DNA from: an uncultured Kiloniellaceae bacterium
GTDB taxonomy: Bacteria > Pseudomonadota > Alphaproteobacteria > Kiloniellales > Kiloniellaceae
Direction: 5' to 3'
Length of the DNA: 64,000 nt
Assembly: GCA_947500035.1 (NCBI GenBank)
Contig: CANMQP010000011.1
Span: forward strand, 124,001-188,000
Part shown: piece by piece, positions 56,256 through 64,000 of the stretch
Layout of the letters: each line of letters opens with the position of its first letter
Numbering within the stretch: position 1 is the first letter of the stretch
The notes under the pieces: generated by a model
What the model saw: only the letters and a program-made list of their open reading frames with translations
The model's database searches: none
Told to the model about the DNA's origin: nothing
Translations under genes and position numbers: made by a program

Positions 56256-57770
56256 ATGAGCCGTCAGCCGAACATTTTGATTCTCATGGTCGACCAGCTG
56301 AGTGGTTGCTTCTTTCCGGAGGGTCCGGCCGGGTTTCTGAAGGTTCCCAACCTGCGGAAGCTCTCGGCGGGCGCGGTGAATTTCACGCGCAGCTACTGCC
56401 CCAGCCCACTTTGTTCGCCCTCGCGCGCCTCCTTCATGACCGGACTTTTGCCGTCGCGCACCGGCGTCTACGACAATGCCGCCGAGATGCCGTCTACGCT
56501 GCCGACCTTCGCGCACCACCTGCGCCGGGCGGGATACAAGACGGCGCTGTCCGGCAAGATGCATTTTGTCGGTGCCGACCAGTTGCACGGCTTCGAAGAA
56601 CGCCTGACCACCGACATCTACCCCGCCGACTTCGGCTGGACGCCGGACTGGAGCAAGCCGTCGCAGCGGATCGACTGGTGGTACCACAACATGGGATCGG
56701 TGACCGGGGCCGGGGTCGCGGAGACTTCCAACCAGCTGGAGTTCGACGACGAGGTGGCCTACCACGCCAAGCTGCGCCTGCATCAATATGCGCGCAGCGA
56801 CCGCAGCCAGCCCTTTTGCCTGACGGTCAGCTTCACGCATCCCCACGATCCCTATGTCACCCGCCGCAAATACTGGGAGCTCTATCCGGAGGAAAACCTG
56901 CCGCCGCTGTCGGTGGCGCCGATCCCCTATGCAGAACAGGATCCTCACAGCCAGCGGATTCTGCGCGCCAATGACTATGAGAATTTCAGGATCACCGAAC
57001 AGAACGTCCTGGATTCCCGCCGTGCCTACTTCGCCAATGTGAGTTATCTGGACGAAAAAATCGGCGAACTCATGGACGCGCTTGAAGCCTGCGACCTGAC
57101 GGAAGATACCGTGGTGCTCTTTTGCGCGGATCACGGCGATATGCTCGGCGAGCGCGGTCTCTGGTTCAAGATGAGCTTTTTCGAGGGCGCGAACAGGGTT
57201 CCGATGTTTCTCTCCGCGCCCGGACGCTTTGCGCCGCGCACCGTAACCGAGCCGACCTCGACACTGGATGTGCTGGCCACCCTGGTCGATCTGGCGGGCA
57301 TCACACCGGACGCTTCGATCGCCGGTGACGGTCGAAGCCTTCTGGGTCTCGCGCGCGGTGACGACGAGCGCAATCCGCCGGTCTATGCGGAATATGCTGC
57401 CGAGGCCTCGATCGATCCCATGGTCATGATCCGCCGGGGCAAGTGGAAGTTCAATTTCTGCGAAGTGGATCCGCCGCAGCTCTTCGACATGGAGTCAGAT
57501 CCGCTGGAGCTGAACAACCTGGCAGGCGATCCCGCTCACGCGCAAACGCTCGCGGACTTTACCCAACAGCTGCACGCGCGCTGGAACATCGCCGCTTTCC
57601 GGGAAGACGTGCGTCAAAGCCAGGCGCGCCGTCTCACGGTCTATGACTCACTGCGCAACGGGGACTACGCGCCCTGGGACTTTCAGCCGGTCCAAAAGGC
57701 CTCGGAACGCTTTATGCGCAACCATATGGACTTGAACGTTCTGGAAGCCCACGCGCGCTATCCGAGGTAG
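56256..57770 (+). CDS. betC: Choline-sulfatase
   Basis: A 504-residue type I sulfatase hydrolysing choline-O-sulfate to choline and sulfate. The start QPNILILMVDQLSG holds the first metal Asp/Gln pair. The catalytic Cys (converted to formylglycine) is in CPSPLCSPSRASFMTG, and further metal/active residues are in HPHDPYV and LFCADHGDMLGERG. It ends with the BetC-type C-terminal tail (GDYAPWDFQPVQKASERFMR). The GGGAAAATCGCG leader contains a ribosome site. It provides sulfur and the osmoprotectant precursor choline. No choline transporter or dehydrogenase is in view. Confidence 0.95.
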   Translation: MSRQPNILILMVDQLSGCFFPEGPAGFLKVPNLRKLSAGAVNFTRSYCPSPLCSPSRASFMTGLLPSRTGVYDNAAEMPSTLPTFAHHLRRAGYKTALSGKMHFVGADQLHGFEERLTTDIYPADFGWTPDWSKPSQRIDWWYHNMGSVTGAGVAETSNQLEFDDEVAYHAKLRLHQYARSDRSQPFCLTVSFTHPHDPYVTRRKYWELYPEENLPPLSVAPIPYAEQDPHSQRILRANDYENFRITEQNVLDSRRAYFANVSYLDEKIGELMDALEACDLTEDTVVLFCADHGDMLGERGLWFKMSFFEGANRVPMFLSAPGRFAPRTVTEPTSTLDVLATLVDLAGITPDASIAGDGRSLLGLARGDDERNPPVYAEYAAEASIDPMVMIRRGKWKFNFCEVDPPQLFDMESDPLELNNLAGDPAHAQTLADFTQQLHARWNIAAFREDVRQSQARRLTVYDSLRNGDYAPWDFQPVQKASERFMRNHMDLNVLEAHARYPR

Positions 57771-57781
57771 GAATTTGATTA

Positions 57782-57910
57782 GGTTTCGACTTGCGTCGAA
57801 ACCGGCACCAGCCCACACCCCCTCCCGGCCACCCATCGGTATTATCATGTGGGTGGCCGGGAGGGGGTGTGGGCTGGTGCCGGCTATCCAAAGCCGACAT
57901 GGCTTTGGAT
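57782..57910. repeat. Three consecutive perfect hairpins between convergent genes
   Basis: Hairpin 1 pairs GGTTTCGAC (57782-57790) with 57795-57803. Hairpin 2 is a perfect 34-bp stem, 57802-57835 with 57850-57883, and a 14-nt loop; it starts CCGGCACCAGCC. Hairpin 3 pairs ATCCAAAGCC (57886-57895) with 57901-57910. The element fills the gap between betC (stop 57770) and the phosphatase gene (stop codon at 57918-57920). It surely could act as a two-way terminator, but the length and perfection are far beyond need. Confidence 0.95.
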
Positions 57911-57917
57911 CTAACCT

Positions 57918-58571
57918 CTACAACAACCCCTTAGGTACCAGATTGATGTGGCCGATGCGCCAGACCACGTCCTCGTGGGGGGCGTGGGTGCCGGCGGTTC
58001 CGGTGATGTGATCCAGGCGGGTCAGCGCGCAGTTGTCGACTGAAAAGCTCAGGGCGCGTTCCGGATCCAGGCCGAGCGCCAGGGCGATGGCGGCGCGGAT
58101 CGTGCCGCCGTGGGTGACGGCAACGATATCCCGGCCGGCGTGTTCTTCCGACAGCCGCTGGACGGCCCGGCTGGTGCGTTCAAAGAGGTTGACGAAGCTC
58201 TCCCCGCCCGGGGGCGCTTCGGAGGCCGGTGCCAGCCAGAAACGATGCCAGTCCCCGGCTTTTTGCGCGGCCAGTTCCACGTTGGTCATGCCCTGCCATT
58301 CACCAAAATGTTGTTCGGCGAAGTCGTGCTCGATCAGCGGGTCCGGTACCTGATGATCGTCGATCTTCTCGACGATGGCCGCCGCGGTCTGGTGGGTGCG
58401 CTTCAGATTGCTGGTCACCCAGACGGCGTCGCGCGGCATGAGGCTGCCCAGCCGCATGAAGGTCTCGGCGTCTGAGACATCGCAGTTCAGATCGTCCTGG
58501 CCGTAGATCTTGCCGTTGTTTTCGGTGACCGGGGCATGGCGGACCCACCACCAGCGTGTTGTCGTACTCAT
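57918..58571 (-). CDS. Histidine phosphatase family protein, CobC-like
   Basis: A 217-residue enzyme of the phosphoglycerate-mutase-like branch. The phosphorylated His is in WVRHAPVTENNG (RHAP, where many members have RHGE), and Arg/Glu/His partners appear in SNLKRTHQTA, EWQGMTNVELAAQK and VAVTHGGTIRAAIALAL. Alphaproteobacterial CobC-type alpha-ribazole phosphatases have this form, and cobS follows directly upstream on the same strand. The role in dephosphorylating alpha-ribazole-5'-phosphate in B12 synthesis is inferred from the neighbourhood. Confidence 0.85.
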   Translation of the reverse strand: MSTTTRWWWVRHAPVTENNGKIYGQDDLNCDVSDAETFMRLGSLMPRDAVWVTSNLKRTHQTAAAIVEKIDDHQVPDPLIEHDFAEQHFGEWQGMTNVELAAQKAGDWHRFWLAPASEAPPGGESFVNLFERTSRAVQRLSEEHAGRDIVAVTHGGTIRAAIALALGLDPERALSFSVDNCALTRLDHITGTAGTHAPHEDVVWRIGHINLVPKGLL

Positions 58572-58581
58572 ATATTTTTAC

Positions 58582-59379
58582 TCACAGCGTTGCAGTGATG
58601 GCCGCAAGGGCGGCGATCTCCGCCACCTGTTCCGACGCGCCAAGGACATCGCCCGTATAGCCACCGATCTGCCGCCGCGCAAGCCAAGCCATGATGATAA
58701 CGGCGATCCCGCCTGCAACGAAAGCCACAATTCCAGAGATGGGGCCAAGGCAAAGGGCTGCGACCAGCAGGCCAAGGGCCAATGCAGCGCCTGCGCGGCT
58801 GCCGCTGGGCCGCTCGGCGGCAGCGGCCAGGCCGTCGCCGCGTGCCAGCGGCAGAGCGGCCATGACGGCGGGCAGTACTCCCCGCCCGATGACATGGACG
58901 GCGATCAGCGCGCCGGTGATCGCCCAAAAGCTCTCGAAACGGCCGGCGATCTCCGCGATCAGGGTGACCCGCAGGATGAGCGACAGCCCGATGGCGATCA
59001 CGCCGTAGCTGCCGATGCGGCTGTCGCGCATGATTTCAAGCTTTCGGGCTGTTCCGAGCCCGCCGCCAAAACCATCGGCGACGTCGGCCAGACCGTCCTC
59101 ATGTAACGCACCGGTCAAGAGGATGCTGGCCGCCAGGGCTGCCGCGGCTGCGGCCAGGTTTGGCAATCCGGCGGCCAGCGTCAGCCAAAGCACGGCGGCA
59201 CTGCAGAGTCCGACGACCACGCCAACCAGGGGTAAAGCCGCACAGGCCTGGGCAAGACTTCGGTTCCGGGTCCTGTCGTCAAGACGCAGGGGGAGCCGGG
59301 TCATAAACACCAGACAGAGTTTAAGATCTGACCAGAGGTGACCCGCTAAGGGCAATTCATCACGATCGTCTTTACTCAT
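58582..59379 (-). CDS. cobS: Adenosylcobinamide-GDP ribazoletransferase
   Basis: A 265-residue inner-membrane enzyme that joins adenosylcobinamide-GDP and alpha-ribazole in the last steps of B12 synthesis. Patterns are FMTRLPLRLDD at the start, LLTGALHEDGLADVADGFGG (family motif with conserved His/Glu/Asp) and MRDSRIGSYGVIAIGLSLIL, followed by further membrane segments. It lies 10 bp upstream of the CobC-like phosphatase gene and is divergent from cobT, which makes the alpha-ribazole phosphate. Confidence 0.95.
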   Translation of the reverse strand: MSKDDRDELPLAGHLWSDLKLCLVFMTRLPLRLDDRTRNRSLAQACAALPLVGVVVGLCSAAVLWLTLAAGLPNLAAAAAALAASILLTGALHEDGLADVADGFGGGLGTARKLEIMRDSRIGSYGVIAIGLSLILRVTLIAEIAGRFESFWAITGALIAVHVIGRGVLPAVMAALPLARGDGLAAAAERPSGSRAGAALALGLLVAALCLGPISGIVAFVAGGIAVIIMAWLARRQIGGYTGDVLGASEQVAEIAALAAITATL

Positions 59380-59528
59380 CCTGCCCTGATCACCAGTTTA
59401 GTGCCCCTGCTCTGCTTCACGCTGTGGAAGCCCCCGATGCCGGTTTGACGACGCCGTTATAAGACGGTTGCTTCGAGGGGCATAGAGTCTATAAGCCGGA
59501 GAGAACACTTAATCGCAAGGAGTGCCCC

Positions 59529-60554
59529 ATGAGCGACAACAAGGTTCTGGCCAGCTTCGACGAGATCCGTGGTTTGATGAAAGAGCTTCCCGGGCCTGAC
59601 GTTTCGGCGGGGGCGGACGCCGCCGCGCGGCAGGAACAGCTGACCAAACCCGCGGGCTCACTTGGCCGGCTCGAGGAGATCGCCGCCTGGCTGGCAACCT
59701 GGCAAGGCCGTCATCCTGCCGTGGTGGATCGGCCTTACACCGCGGTCTTTGCCGCCAACCATGGGATCGCCGCGCGCGGTGTGTCGGCTTATCCGGCGGA
59801 AGTCACCAAGCAGATGGTGGCGAACTTCATCAACGGAGGTGCGGCGGTCAATCAGCTCTGCGCACTCAGTGATGCGGACCTGCGGGTCTACGAAATGGCA
59901 CTGGAGGAACCGACCGCGGACTTCAGCGAAACGCCTGCGATGTCCGAGGAGGACTGTGTCCGGGCCATGGCCTACGGGATGATGGCCGTCGAGGATAACA
60001 TCGACGTCCTGGCTCTGGGCGAGATGGGGATCGGCAATACCACCTCGGCAGCCGCCCTCTGCACCGCGCTCTTCGGCGGCAGCGCCGCCGACTGGGCGGG
60101 GCGCGGCACCGGTATCGACGATCCGACCCTGGCCCGGAAGATCGAGCTGATCGATCAGGCGATGGAGCGGCATCGCGCGGTCATGACCGATCCGCTCGAA
60201 ATTCTTCGCTGTGTCGGCGGGCTTGAACTCTCGGCCATTGCCGGTGCGGTTCTGGCCGCGCGCATGTCCCGCACGCCGGTTTTGCTGGACGGCTTTGCCT
60301 GCACGGCGGCCGCCGCCGTTCTCTACGCCATTGATGCGCGGGCGCTGGACCACTGCATGGTTGCGCACCTTTCCGTCGAGCCCGGACATCAGAGGCTGCT
60401 GGAGACCATCGGCCAGACTGCGTTGGTCGACTTCGGCATGCGGTTGGGTGAAGGCTCCGGGGCGGCGATGGCGATCTTGGTCCTAAAGGCCGCCTGTGCC
60501 TGTCATACGGGAATGGCGACCTTTGCCGAAGCCGGGGTCAGTGGTCCCGCCTGA
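59529..60554 (+). CDS. cobT: Nicotinate-nucleotide--dimethylbenzimidazole phosphoribosyltransferase
   Basis: A 341-residue cytosolic enzyme forming alpha-ribazole-5'-phosphate from NaMN and 5,6-dimethylbenzimidazole. Motifs are KPAGSLGRLEEIAAWLATWQ at the start, FAANHGIAARGVSAYPAEVT, the phosphate loop ALGEMGIGNTTSAAALCTAL and the catalytic Glu in MRLGEGSGAAMAILVLKAA near the end. CAAGGAG stands before the ATG. The 149-bp gap to cobS shows no cobalamin-riboswitch B12 box. It is followed 84 bp later by regB on the same strand. Confidence 0.95.
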   Translation: MSDNKVLASFDEIRGLMKELPGPDVSAGADAAARQEQLTKPAGSLGRLEEIAAWLATWQGRHPAVVDRPYTAVFAANHGIAARGVSAYPAEVTKQMVANFINGGAAVNQLCALSDADLRVYEMALEEPTADFSETPAMSEEDCVRAMAYGMMAVEDNIDVLALGEMGIGNTTSAAALCTALFGGSAADWAGRGTGIDDPTLARKIELIDQAMERHRAVMTDPLEILRCVGGLELSAIAGAVLAARMSRTPVLLDGFACTAAAAVLYAIDARALDHCMVAHLSVEPGHQRLLETIGQTALVDFGMRLGEGSGAAMAILVLKAACACHTGMATFAEAGVSGPA

Positions 60555-60638
60555 AGAGCTTCGCGCGCTCGGGGTTCGTCTCTCGGGGTTTGTTTTTCGG
60601 GGCTTGTCTAAAGCGGGCGCAGTACGTCATATGTCGCC

Positions 60639-62081
60639 ATGAGCAGGCTGTTAACTTCACTCTTCCCCTCGATCGAGAGCGGACAAAGCGGCAAGGTCCG
60701 GCTGCGGACACTGGTGGTGATCCGCTGGATTGCCCTGGTCGGGCAGCTGGGCGCGCTGGCGATCATCTATTTCGGATTCGATTTCGAGCTGCCGGTGCTG
60801 GCCGCCCTGCTGGTTGTTGCCGCTTCCGGCTTGTTGAATGTCATCCAGTCCGCGACCCGCCGTGCCGATCCCTGGCTGAGCGACCGGGATGCGGCCCTGA
60901 CTCTTGGCTTTGACCTCTTGCAGCTTGCGGTTCTCCTGGGTCTGACCGGCGGTTTGAGTAACCCCTTTGCGATCCTGATCCTCGCGCCTGTTACGGTTTC
61001 CGCCTCCAACCTCTCACGGCGCAGCACCCTGCTGCTCTCGATCCTGGCGGTTGCCGCCGTCTCGACCCTGGCCTTCTGGCACTACCCGCTGCCCTGGACG
61101 GCGGTGGGTTTTGCCCTGCCGCCGCTCTACGTCGGTGGAGCCTGGGCGGCATTGGTGGTGGCGGCGCTCTTTATCGCCGCCTATGTCTCCAGCATCGCGG
61201 CGGAATCGCGCGATATGTCCGATGCCCTGACCGCGACCCAGATGGCGCTGGCGCGCGAGCAGCGTCTCTCGGCCCTGGGCGGTCTGGCGGCCGCGGCGGC
61301 GCATGAACTGGGCAGTCCTCTCGCCACGATCGCCGTGGTCGCGCGCGAGTTGAACCGCGACCTGCCCGAGGACAGTCCCGGGCGCGAAGACGTGGAACTG
61401 CTTTTGAGCGAAAGTAACCGCTGCGGCGAGATTCTGGCCGACCTGGCGGCCTGGTCAGAAGAGGAAGATGACGATTTCTTTAACCGTTTGCCGCTGGAGG
61501 TCTTGGTCGAGGCGTCTGCCGCGCCATATGAACGGGACGGTGTCGAATTCGATATCGCAATGACATGCCTCTTTGACGAGGAAGGCACCCAGCCGATTGT
61601 TTTCCGCAGCCCGGAGATCCTGCATGGCTTGGGATTGCTGATTCAGAATGCTATGCAGTTTGCAGAGAAGCGGGTCGAGGCACGCCTGGACTGGAACGAG
61701 GAAACGGTGTCGATTGTTGTTATTGACGATGGACCAGGGTTTGATCCCGCAATTATGGGGCGCCTTGGCCAGCCCTATCTTTATGCGAAGGAACCTCTGG
61801 CGAAAGAAATACTGACCGGTGAAACGGGCCGCGGCGGTCAGGTGAGGCAGAGTGCATCCAAGGGAGACCGCCCGGCCGCAAAAGCGGGTGGACGGGCGCG
61901 CGGGTCCGCCGGCCGGCACGGCGGACACATGGGCCTTGGAGTCTTTATCGCCAAGACCCTCTTGGGGAGGACCGGGGCGACGGTGAGTTTCGATAACGGG
62001 CAGTGGGGCGGTGCCGAGGTAGAGATTGTCTGGCCCCGGGAAGCCATGGAGACCGAGTTTCCGGCGAAAGGAACGATATGA
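60639..62081 (+). CDS. regB: Redox-sensing membrane histidine kinase of the RegB/PrrB/ActS type
   Basis: A 480-residue sensor. About six membrane segments fill residues 25-190 and include GGLSNPF, the ubiquinone-sensing motif of RegB. The phospho-acceptor His is in AAAAHELGSPLATIAVVA, the redox Cys is in SESNRCGEILADLAAWS, the N-box LLIQNAMQFA, and the G boxes IDDGPGFDP and HMGLGVFIAKTLL. An Arg/Gly/Ala-rich insertion of about 40 residues (QSASKGDRPAAKAGGRARGS) sits in the ATP lid, where relatives have almost nothing. Stop and start codons overlap with regA by 4 bp. Confidence 0.95.
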   Translation: MSRLLTSLFPSIESGQSGKVRLRTLVVIRWIALVGQLGALAIIYFGFDFELPVLAALLVVAASGLLNVIQSATRRADPWLSDRDAALTLGFDLLQLAVLLGLTGGLSNPFAILILAPVTVSASNLSRRSTLLLSILAVAAVSTLAFWHYPLPWTAVGFALPPLYVGGAWAALVVAALFIAAYVSSIAAESRDMSDALTATQMALAREQRLSALGGLAAAAAHELGSPLATIAVVARELNRDLPEDSPGREDVELLLSESNRCGEILADLAAWSEEEDDDFFNRLPLEVLVEASAAPYERDGVEFDIAMTCLFDEEGTQPIVFRSPEILHGLGLLIQNAMQFAEKRVEARLDWNEETVSIVVIDDGPGFDPAIMGRLGQPYLYAKEPLAKEILTGETGRGGQVRQSASKGDRPAAKAGGRARGSAGRHGGHMGLGVFIAKTLLGRTGATVSFDNGQWGGAEVEIVWPREAMETEFPAKGTI

Positions 62082-62668
62082 GCGAAACCGAAAATCAAAA
62101 TAACGGTGAGCTGGGTGAGAGCGGGCAAGAGACTGTCGAGGGCCCACGTCCTCTGTTGATCGTCGACGATGACGAGCGTTTTTGCGAACGGCTGGGCCGT
62201 GCCATGGAGCGCCGTGGCTTTGACGTCACCCTGGCGAATTCGGTGGAGCAGGGCGCGCAGTTCGCGCGGGACCTGCAGCCCGCCTACGCTGTGGTGGATC
62301 TGCGCTTGAAGGACGGCAGCGGCCTTGAGGTGGTGCAGGCCTTACGGGATGTCCGTGAGGACGCACGCATCATTGTGCTGACGGGATACGGCAATATTGC
62401 GACGGCCGTGGCCGCAGTAAAGGTCGGCGCCACCGACTATCTGCCAAAACCCGCCGACGCGGACCAGGTGGAAGCGGCTCTGCTGGAGAGCGGAGAGGCG
62501 CTGCCACCGCCTCCGGATCTGCCGATGAGTGCCGACCGGGTGCGCTGGGAGCATATTCAGCGGGTTTACGAGCAGTGCGACCGCAATGTCTCCGAGACCG
62601 CGCGGCGGCTGCGTATGCACCGCCGGACTCTGCAGCGCATTCTGGCGAAGTACGCGCCAAGAAATTAA
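62078..62668 (+). CDS. regA: Response regulator of the RegA/PrrA/ActR type
   Basis: A 196-residue two-domain regulator. The receiver domain carries LLIVDDDERFCERLG, the phosphorylated Asp in YAVVDLRLKDGSGLEVVQAL and the Lys/Pro of TDYLPKPADA. A Fis-type helix-turn-helix (QCDRNVSETARRLRMHRRTL, QRILAKYAPRN) closes the protein. RegA is the partner of RegB and controls redox-linked genes such as oxidases, carbon and nitrogen fixation. The N-terminal tail of about 25 residues is acidic. ATG 62078 overlaps the regB stop; GAAAGGAACG is the ribosome site. Confidence 0.96.
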   Translation: MSETENQNNGELGESGQETVEGPRPLLIVDDDERFCERLGRAMERRGFDVTLANSVEQGAQFARDLQPAYAVVDLRLKDGSGLEVVQALRDVREDARIIVLTGYGNIATAVAAVKVGATDYLPKPADADQVEAALLESGEALPPPPDLPMSADRVRWEHIQRVYEQCDRNVSETARRLRMHRRTLQRILAKYAPRN

Positions 62669-62704
62669 TGGGATAGAGCTCTGTCGGCGGGTTGCCGGGA
62701 GGAG

Positions 62705-63994
62705 CTATTCGCTCCGTTCGGATGCCCTGTGCCGTGCCATGGCATTGCTCAGGATGCTTGCAGATTCGCCCGCCGTACGCAGGGAATCGCAGAGGCGGTC
62801 GACATGGAATCCCTGGTAGAGGCTCAGTCCCAGATCCTGACCTGTGTCGAGGGCCTCTTCCGAGCCGCAATGGCTGAGGATCACCCGTTCGGGACCGATC
62901 TCCTCGATGGCGCCTTTCAGATCCTGGCCACGGGGTGACTGCAGATGCCGGTTGAAATCCTCGTCCCATAAAAGCTTGACCATATCGAAGCCCAGCTTCT
63001 TGCGGTCGACGAAGGGCAGCGAGAGCTGCGTCGTGCCGTCCAGGCAGATGTTGTAGCCGCGGTCGCGCAGGAAATCGCGGGCGAAGAGAAAGCTGGCGAC
63101 ATCGGCAAAGACATCGATCAACTGAAATTCGATCACGATGCTGCGCCGGACCTGCTCGCTCAGGGTCTCGTCCAGGGCCAGAAAATCCGGCGACAGCAGG
63201 GTCGAGATGTTGAGGTTGAGGCTGTAGGACTGCCGCAGGCTCTCATCGTCGTTATGCACCAGAAAGGAAATCATCCGGCGATCGAGATGACGGGTAAAGT
63301 CCTGAAAAAGCCAGCGGTTGGCCAGAATATCGTGTCCTGGAATCAAAACCTGCTGCAGGTGATCCATGGAAAAATAGATCTCGCGGAAGACCGGTTCAGG
63401 CCGCTCGCCGGGTTCCATGAGAAAGGTCGATTGCCGCTGCATCATGCTGGAGAGATCGGCCTGTGCGATCGCGGCCGCGATGTCGCCCAACTGGCTGGGC
63501 TGCAGGGGCATCATCCGGGACGGGGGCGGTGTTGAACTCCCCGAGGGCCTGGCGGTTCGCGCACTCCGGCTATCGGACAGGCTCCGGGCAAGCGCGGCAA
63601 ATTCTTCGTAATCCTGATCGAGCAGATAGAGCCTGCAAAAGCTATCTTCGCTGAAGAGATCGAGTTTGCCGGCCCCGTTCAAAACCGGATCGTTGTTGAA
63701 AAGGAACGCCAGGCGCCGGACCGCATCATCCAGCCGCTCGGCCTGCTGTGCGCTGCAGATGATCACGAGATCATCGTTTGCCAGCCTGAACAGCGCGCCG
63801 TCACCCAGTCTCAGAACCTGATCCAGAGTCTTTTGGGCGACCCGCAGATGGTGCTCGCGCCGGTTACTGGGATGGAGCAAAGAGAGGCGCGCATGCAAAG
63901 CCCGGCGTCCTGCCGGATTACGCTGCAGACGCTGGACATAATCGTGAAAAAAGGCCTCTTGGTTGGGAAGCAGGCCGGTTTCATCAGATGGCAT
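62705..63994 (-). CDS. Degenerate EAL-domain protein
   Basis: A 429-residue soluble protein. The first 130 residues are not recognised. The C-terminal 220 residues have the EAL phosphodiesterase layout: LNLNISTLLSPDFLALDETL, IVIEFQLIDVFADVASFLFA, FARDFLRDRGYNICLDG, LGFDMVKLLWDEDFNRHLQS and SLYQGFHVDRLCDSL. The EAL, DDFG and KxD metal and catalytic residues are altered (SIVIEFQ, LDGTTQ), so it is probably an inactive c-di-GMP binder or a scaffold. The start is 6 bp from the window edge; the gene could begin further upstream. It is convergent with regA. Confidence 0.75.
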   Translation of the reverse strand: MPSDETGLLPNQEAFFHDYVQRLQRNPAGRRALHARLSLLHPSNRREHHLRVAQKTLDQVLRLGDGALFRLANDDLVIICSAQQAERLDDAVRRLAFLFNNDPVLNGAGKLDLFSEDSFCRLYLLDQDYEEFAALARSLSDSRSARTARPSGSSTPPPSRMMPLQPSQLGDIAAAIAQADLSSMMQRQSTFLMEPGERPEPVFREIYFSMDHLQQVLIPGHDILANRWLFQDFTRHLDRRMISFLVHNDDESLRQSYSLNLNISTLLSPDFLALDETLSEQVRRSIVIEFQLIDVFADVASFLFARDFLRDRGYNICLDGTTQLSLPFVDRKKLGFDMVKLLWDEDFNRHLQSPRGQDLKGAIEEIGPERVILSHCGSEEALDTGQDLGLSLYQGFHVDRLCDSLRTAGESASILSNAMARHRASERSE

Positions 63995-64000
63995 CAGCTG

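Noticed and set aside
59380-59528. Possible cobalamin riboswitch between cobS and cobT
   Set aside because: No B12-box (GCCACTG-type) or matching stems; the 149-bp gap is too short for a full riboswitch.

Overview
The window looks like chromosomal DNA of a GC-rich alphaproteobacterium, most likely of the Rhodospirillales/Rhodovibrionales/Kiloniellales kind. This rests on conserved gene orders (rpsT-dnaA-dnaN-recF-gyrB, and mutM beside ubiE-ubiB with coaBC-dut nearby), a RegB/RegA redox pair, CtrA-type TTAA-N7-TTAA sites and a complete ugp operon. It is an inference from gene content; no rRNA or tRNA gene is visible to confirm it.

Layout. 1-8.7 kb is an accessory mosaic: a LysR regulator (cut by the left edge), a CmcJ/NvfI-type oxygenase, an SDR, a crotonase, a class II aldolase and a lysE gene broken by a 279-bp IS630-type MITE. 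A 3.3-kb cassette sits at the 5' end of the aldolase gene between two almost identical 188-bp direct repeats. It holds a LysR regulator, three exported enzymes (NTF2/SnoaL-like, VOC, cyclase) and the stump of a cyclic-nucleotide-binding protein. 8.7-13.5 kb holds small unrelated genes, including a solitary Imm10-like immunity protein.

13.6-18.0 kb (moeB, cysK, Rrf2 regulator, dut, coaBC) and 25.8-28.3 kb (ubiB, ubiE) look like two halves of a housekeeping block. They are separated by a 7.8-kb islet with LysR, DMT and MFS transporters, ChaC, a PEP-CTERM protein and a chemoreceptor. The islet contains a 307-bp duplicate of the ubiB 3' end, a likely rearrangement scar. 28.4-39.1 kb is the mutM...rpsT-dnaA-dnaN-recF-gyrB region. 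39.2-41.3 kb has an XRE regulator and two unassigned proteins, followed by a PBP1A-type synthase with a CtrA site upstream. 44-47.3 kb has a Bcr/CflA transporter, a YgjP-type metalloprotease and an Ada-like protein. 47.7-51.9 kb is ugpBAEC (glycerol-3-phosphate uptake), then SCO1. 52.9-60.5 kb mixes cobalamin genes (CobD-like, CobC-like, cobS, cobT) with a choline-sulfatase and its divergent LysR regulator. 60.6-62.7 kb is regB/regA. The right edge holds a degenerate EAL protein.

Across scales the DNA is rich in short tandem duplications (14-33 bp units), in imperfect palindromes that sit on gene ends, and in long perfect hairpins, including a three-hairpin element between two convergent genes. 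Several conserved proteins (RegB, RecF, UbiE, CysK) carry low-complexity insertions. No complete transposase, phage gene or CRISPR array was seen.
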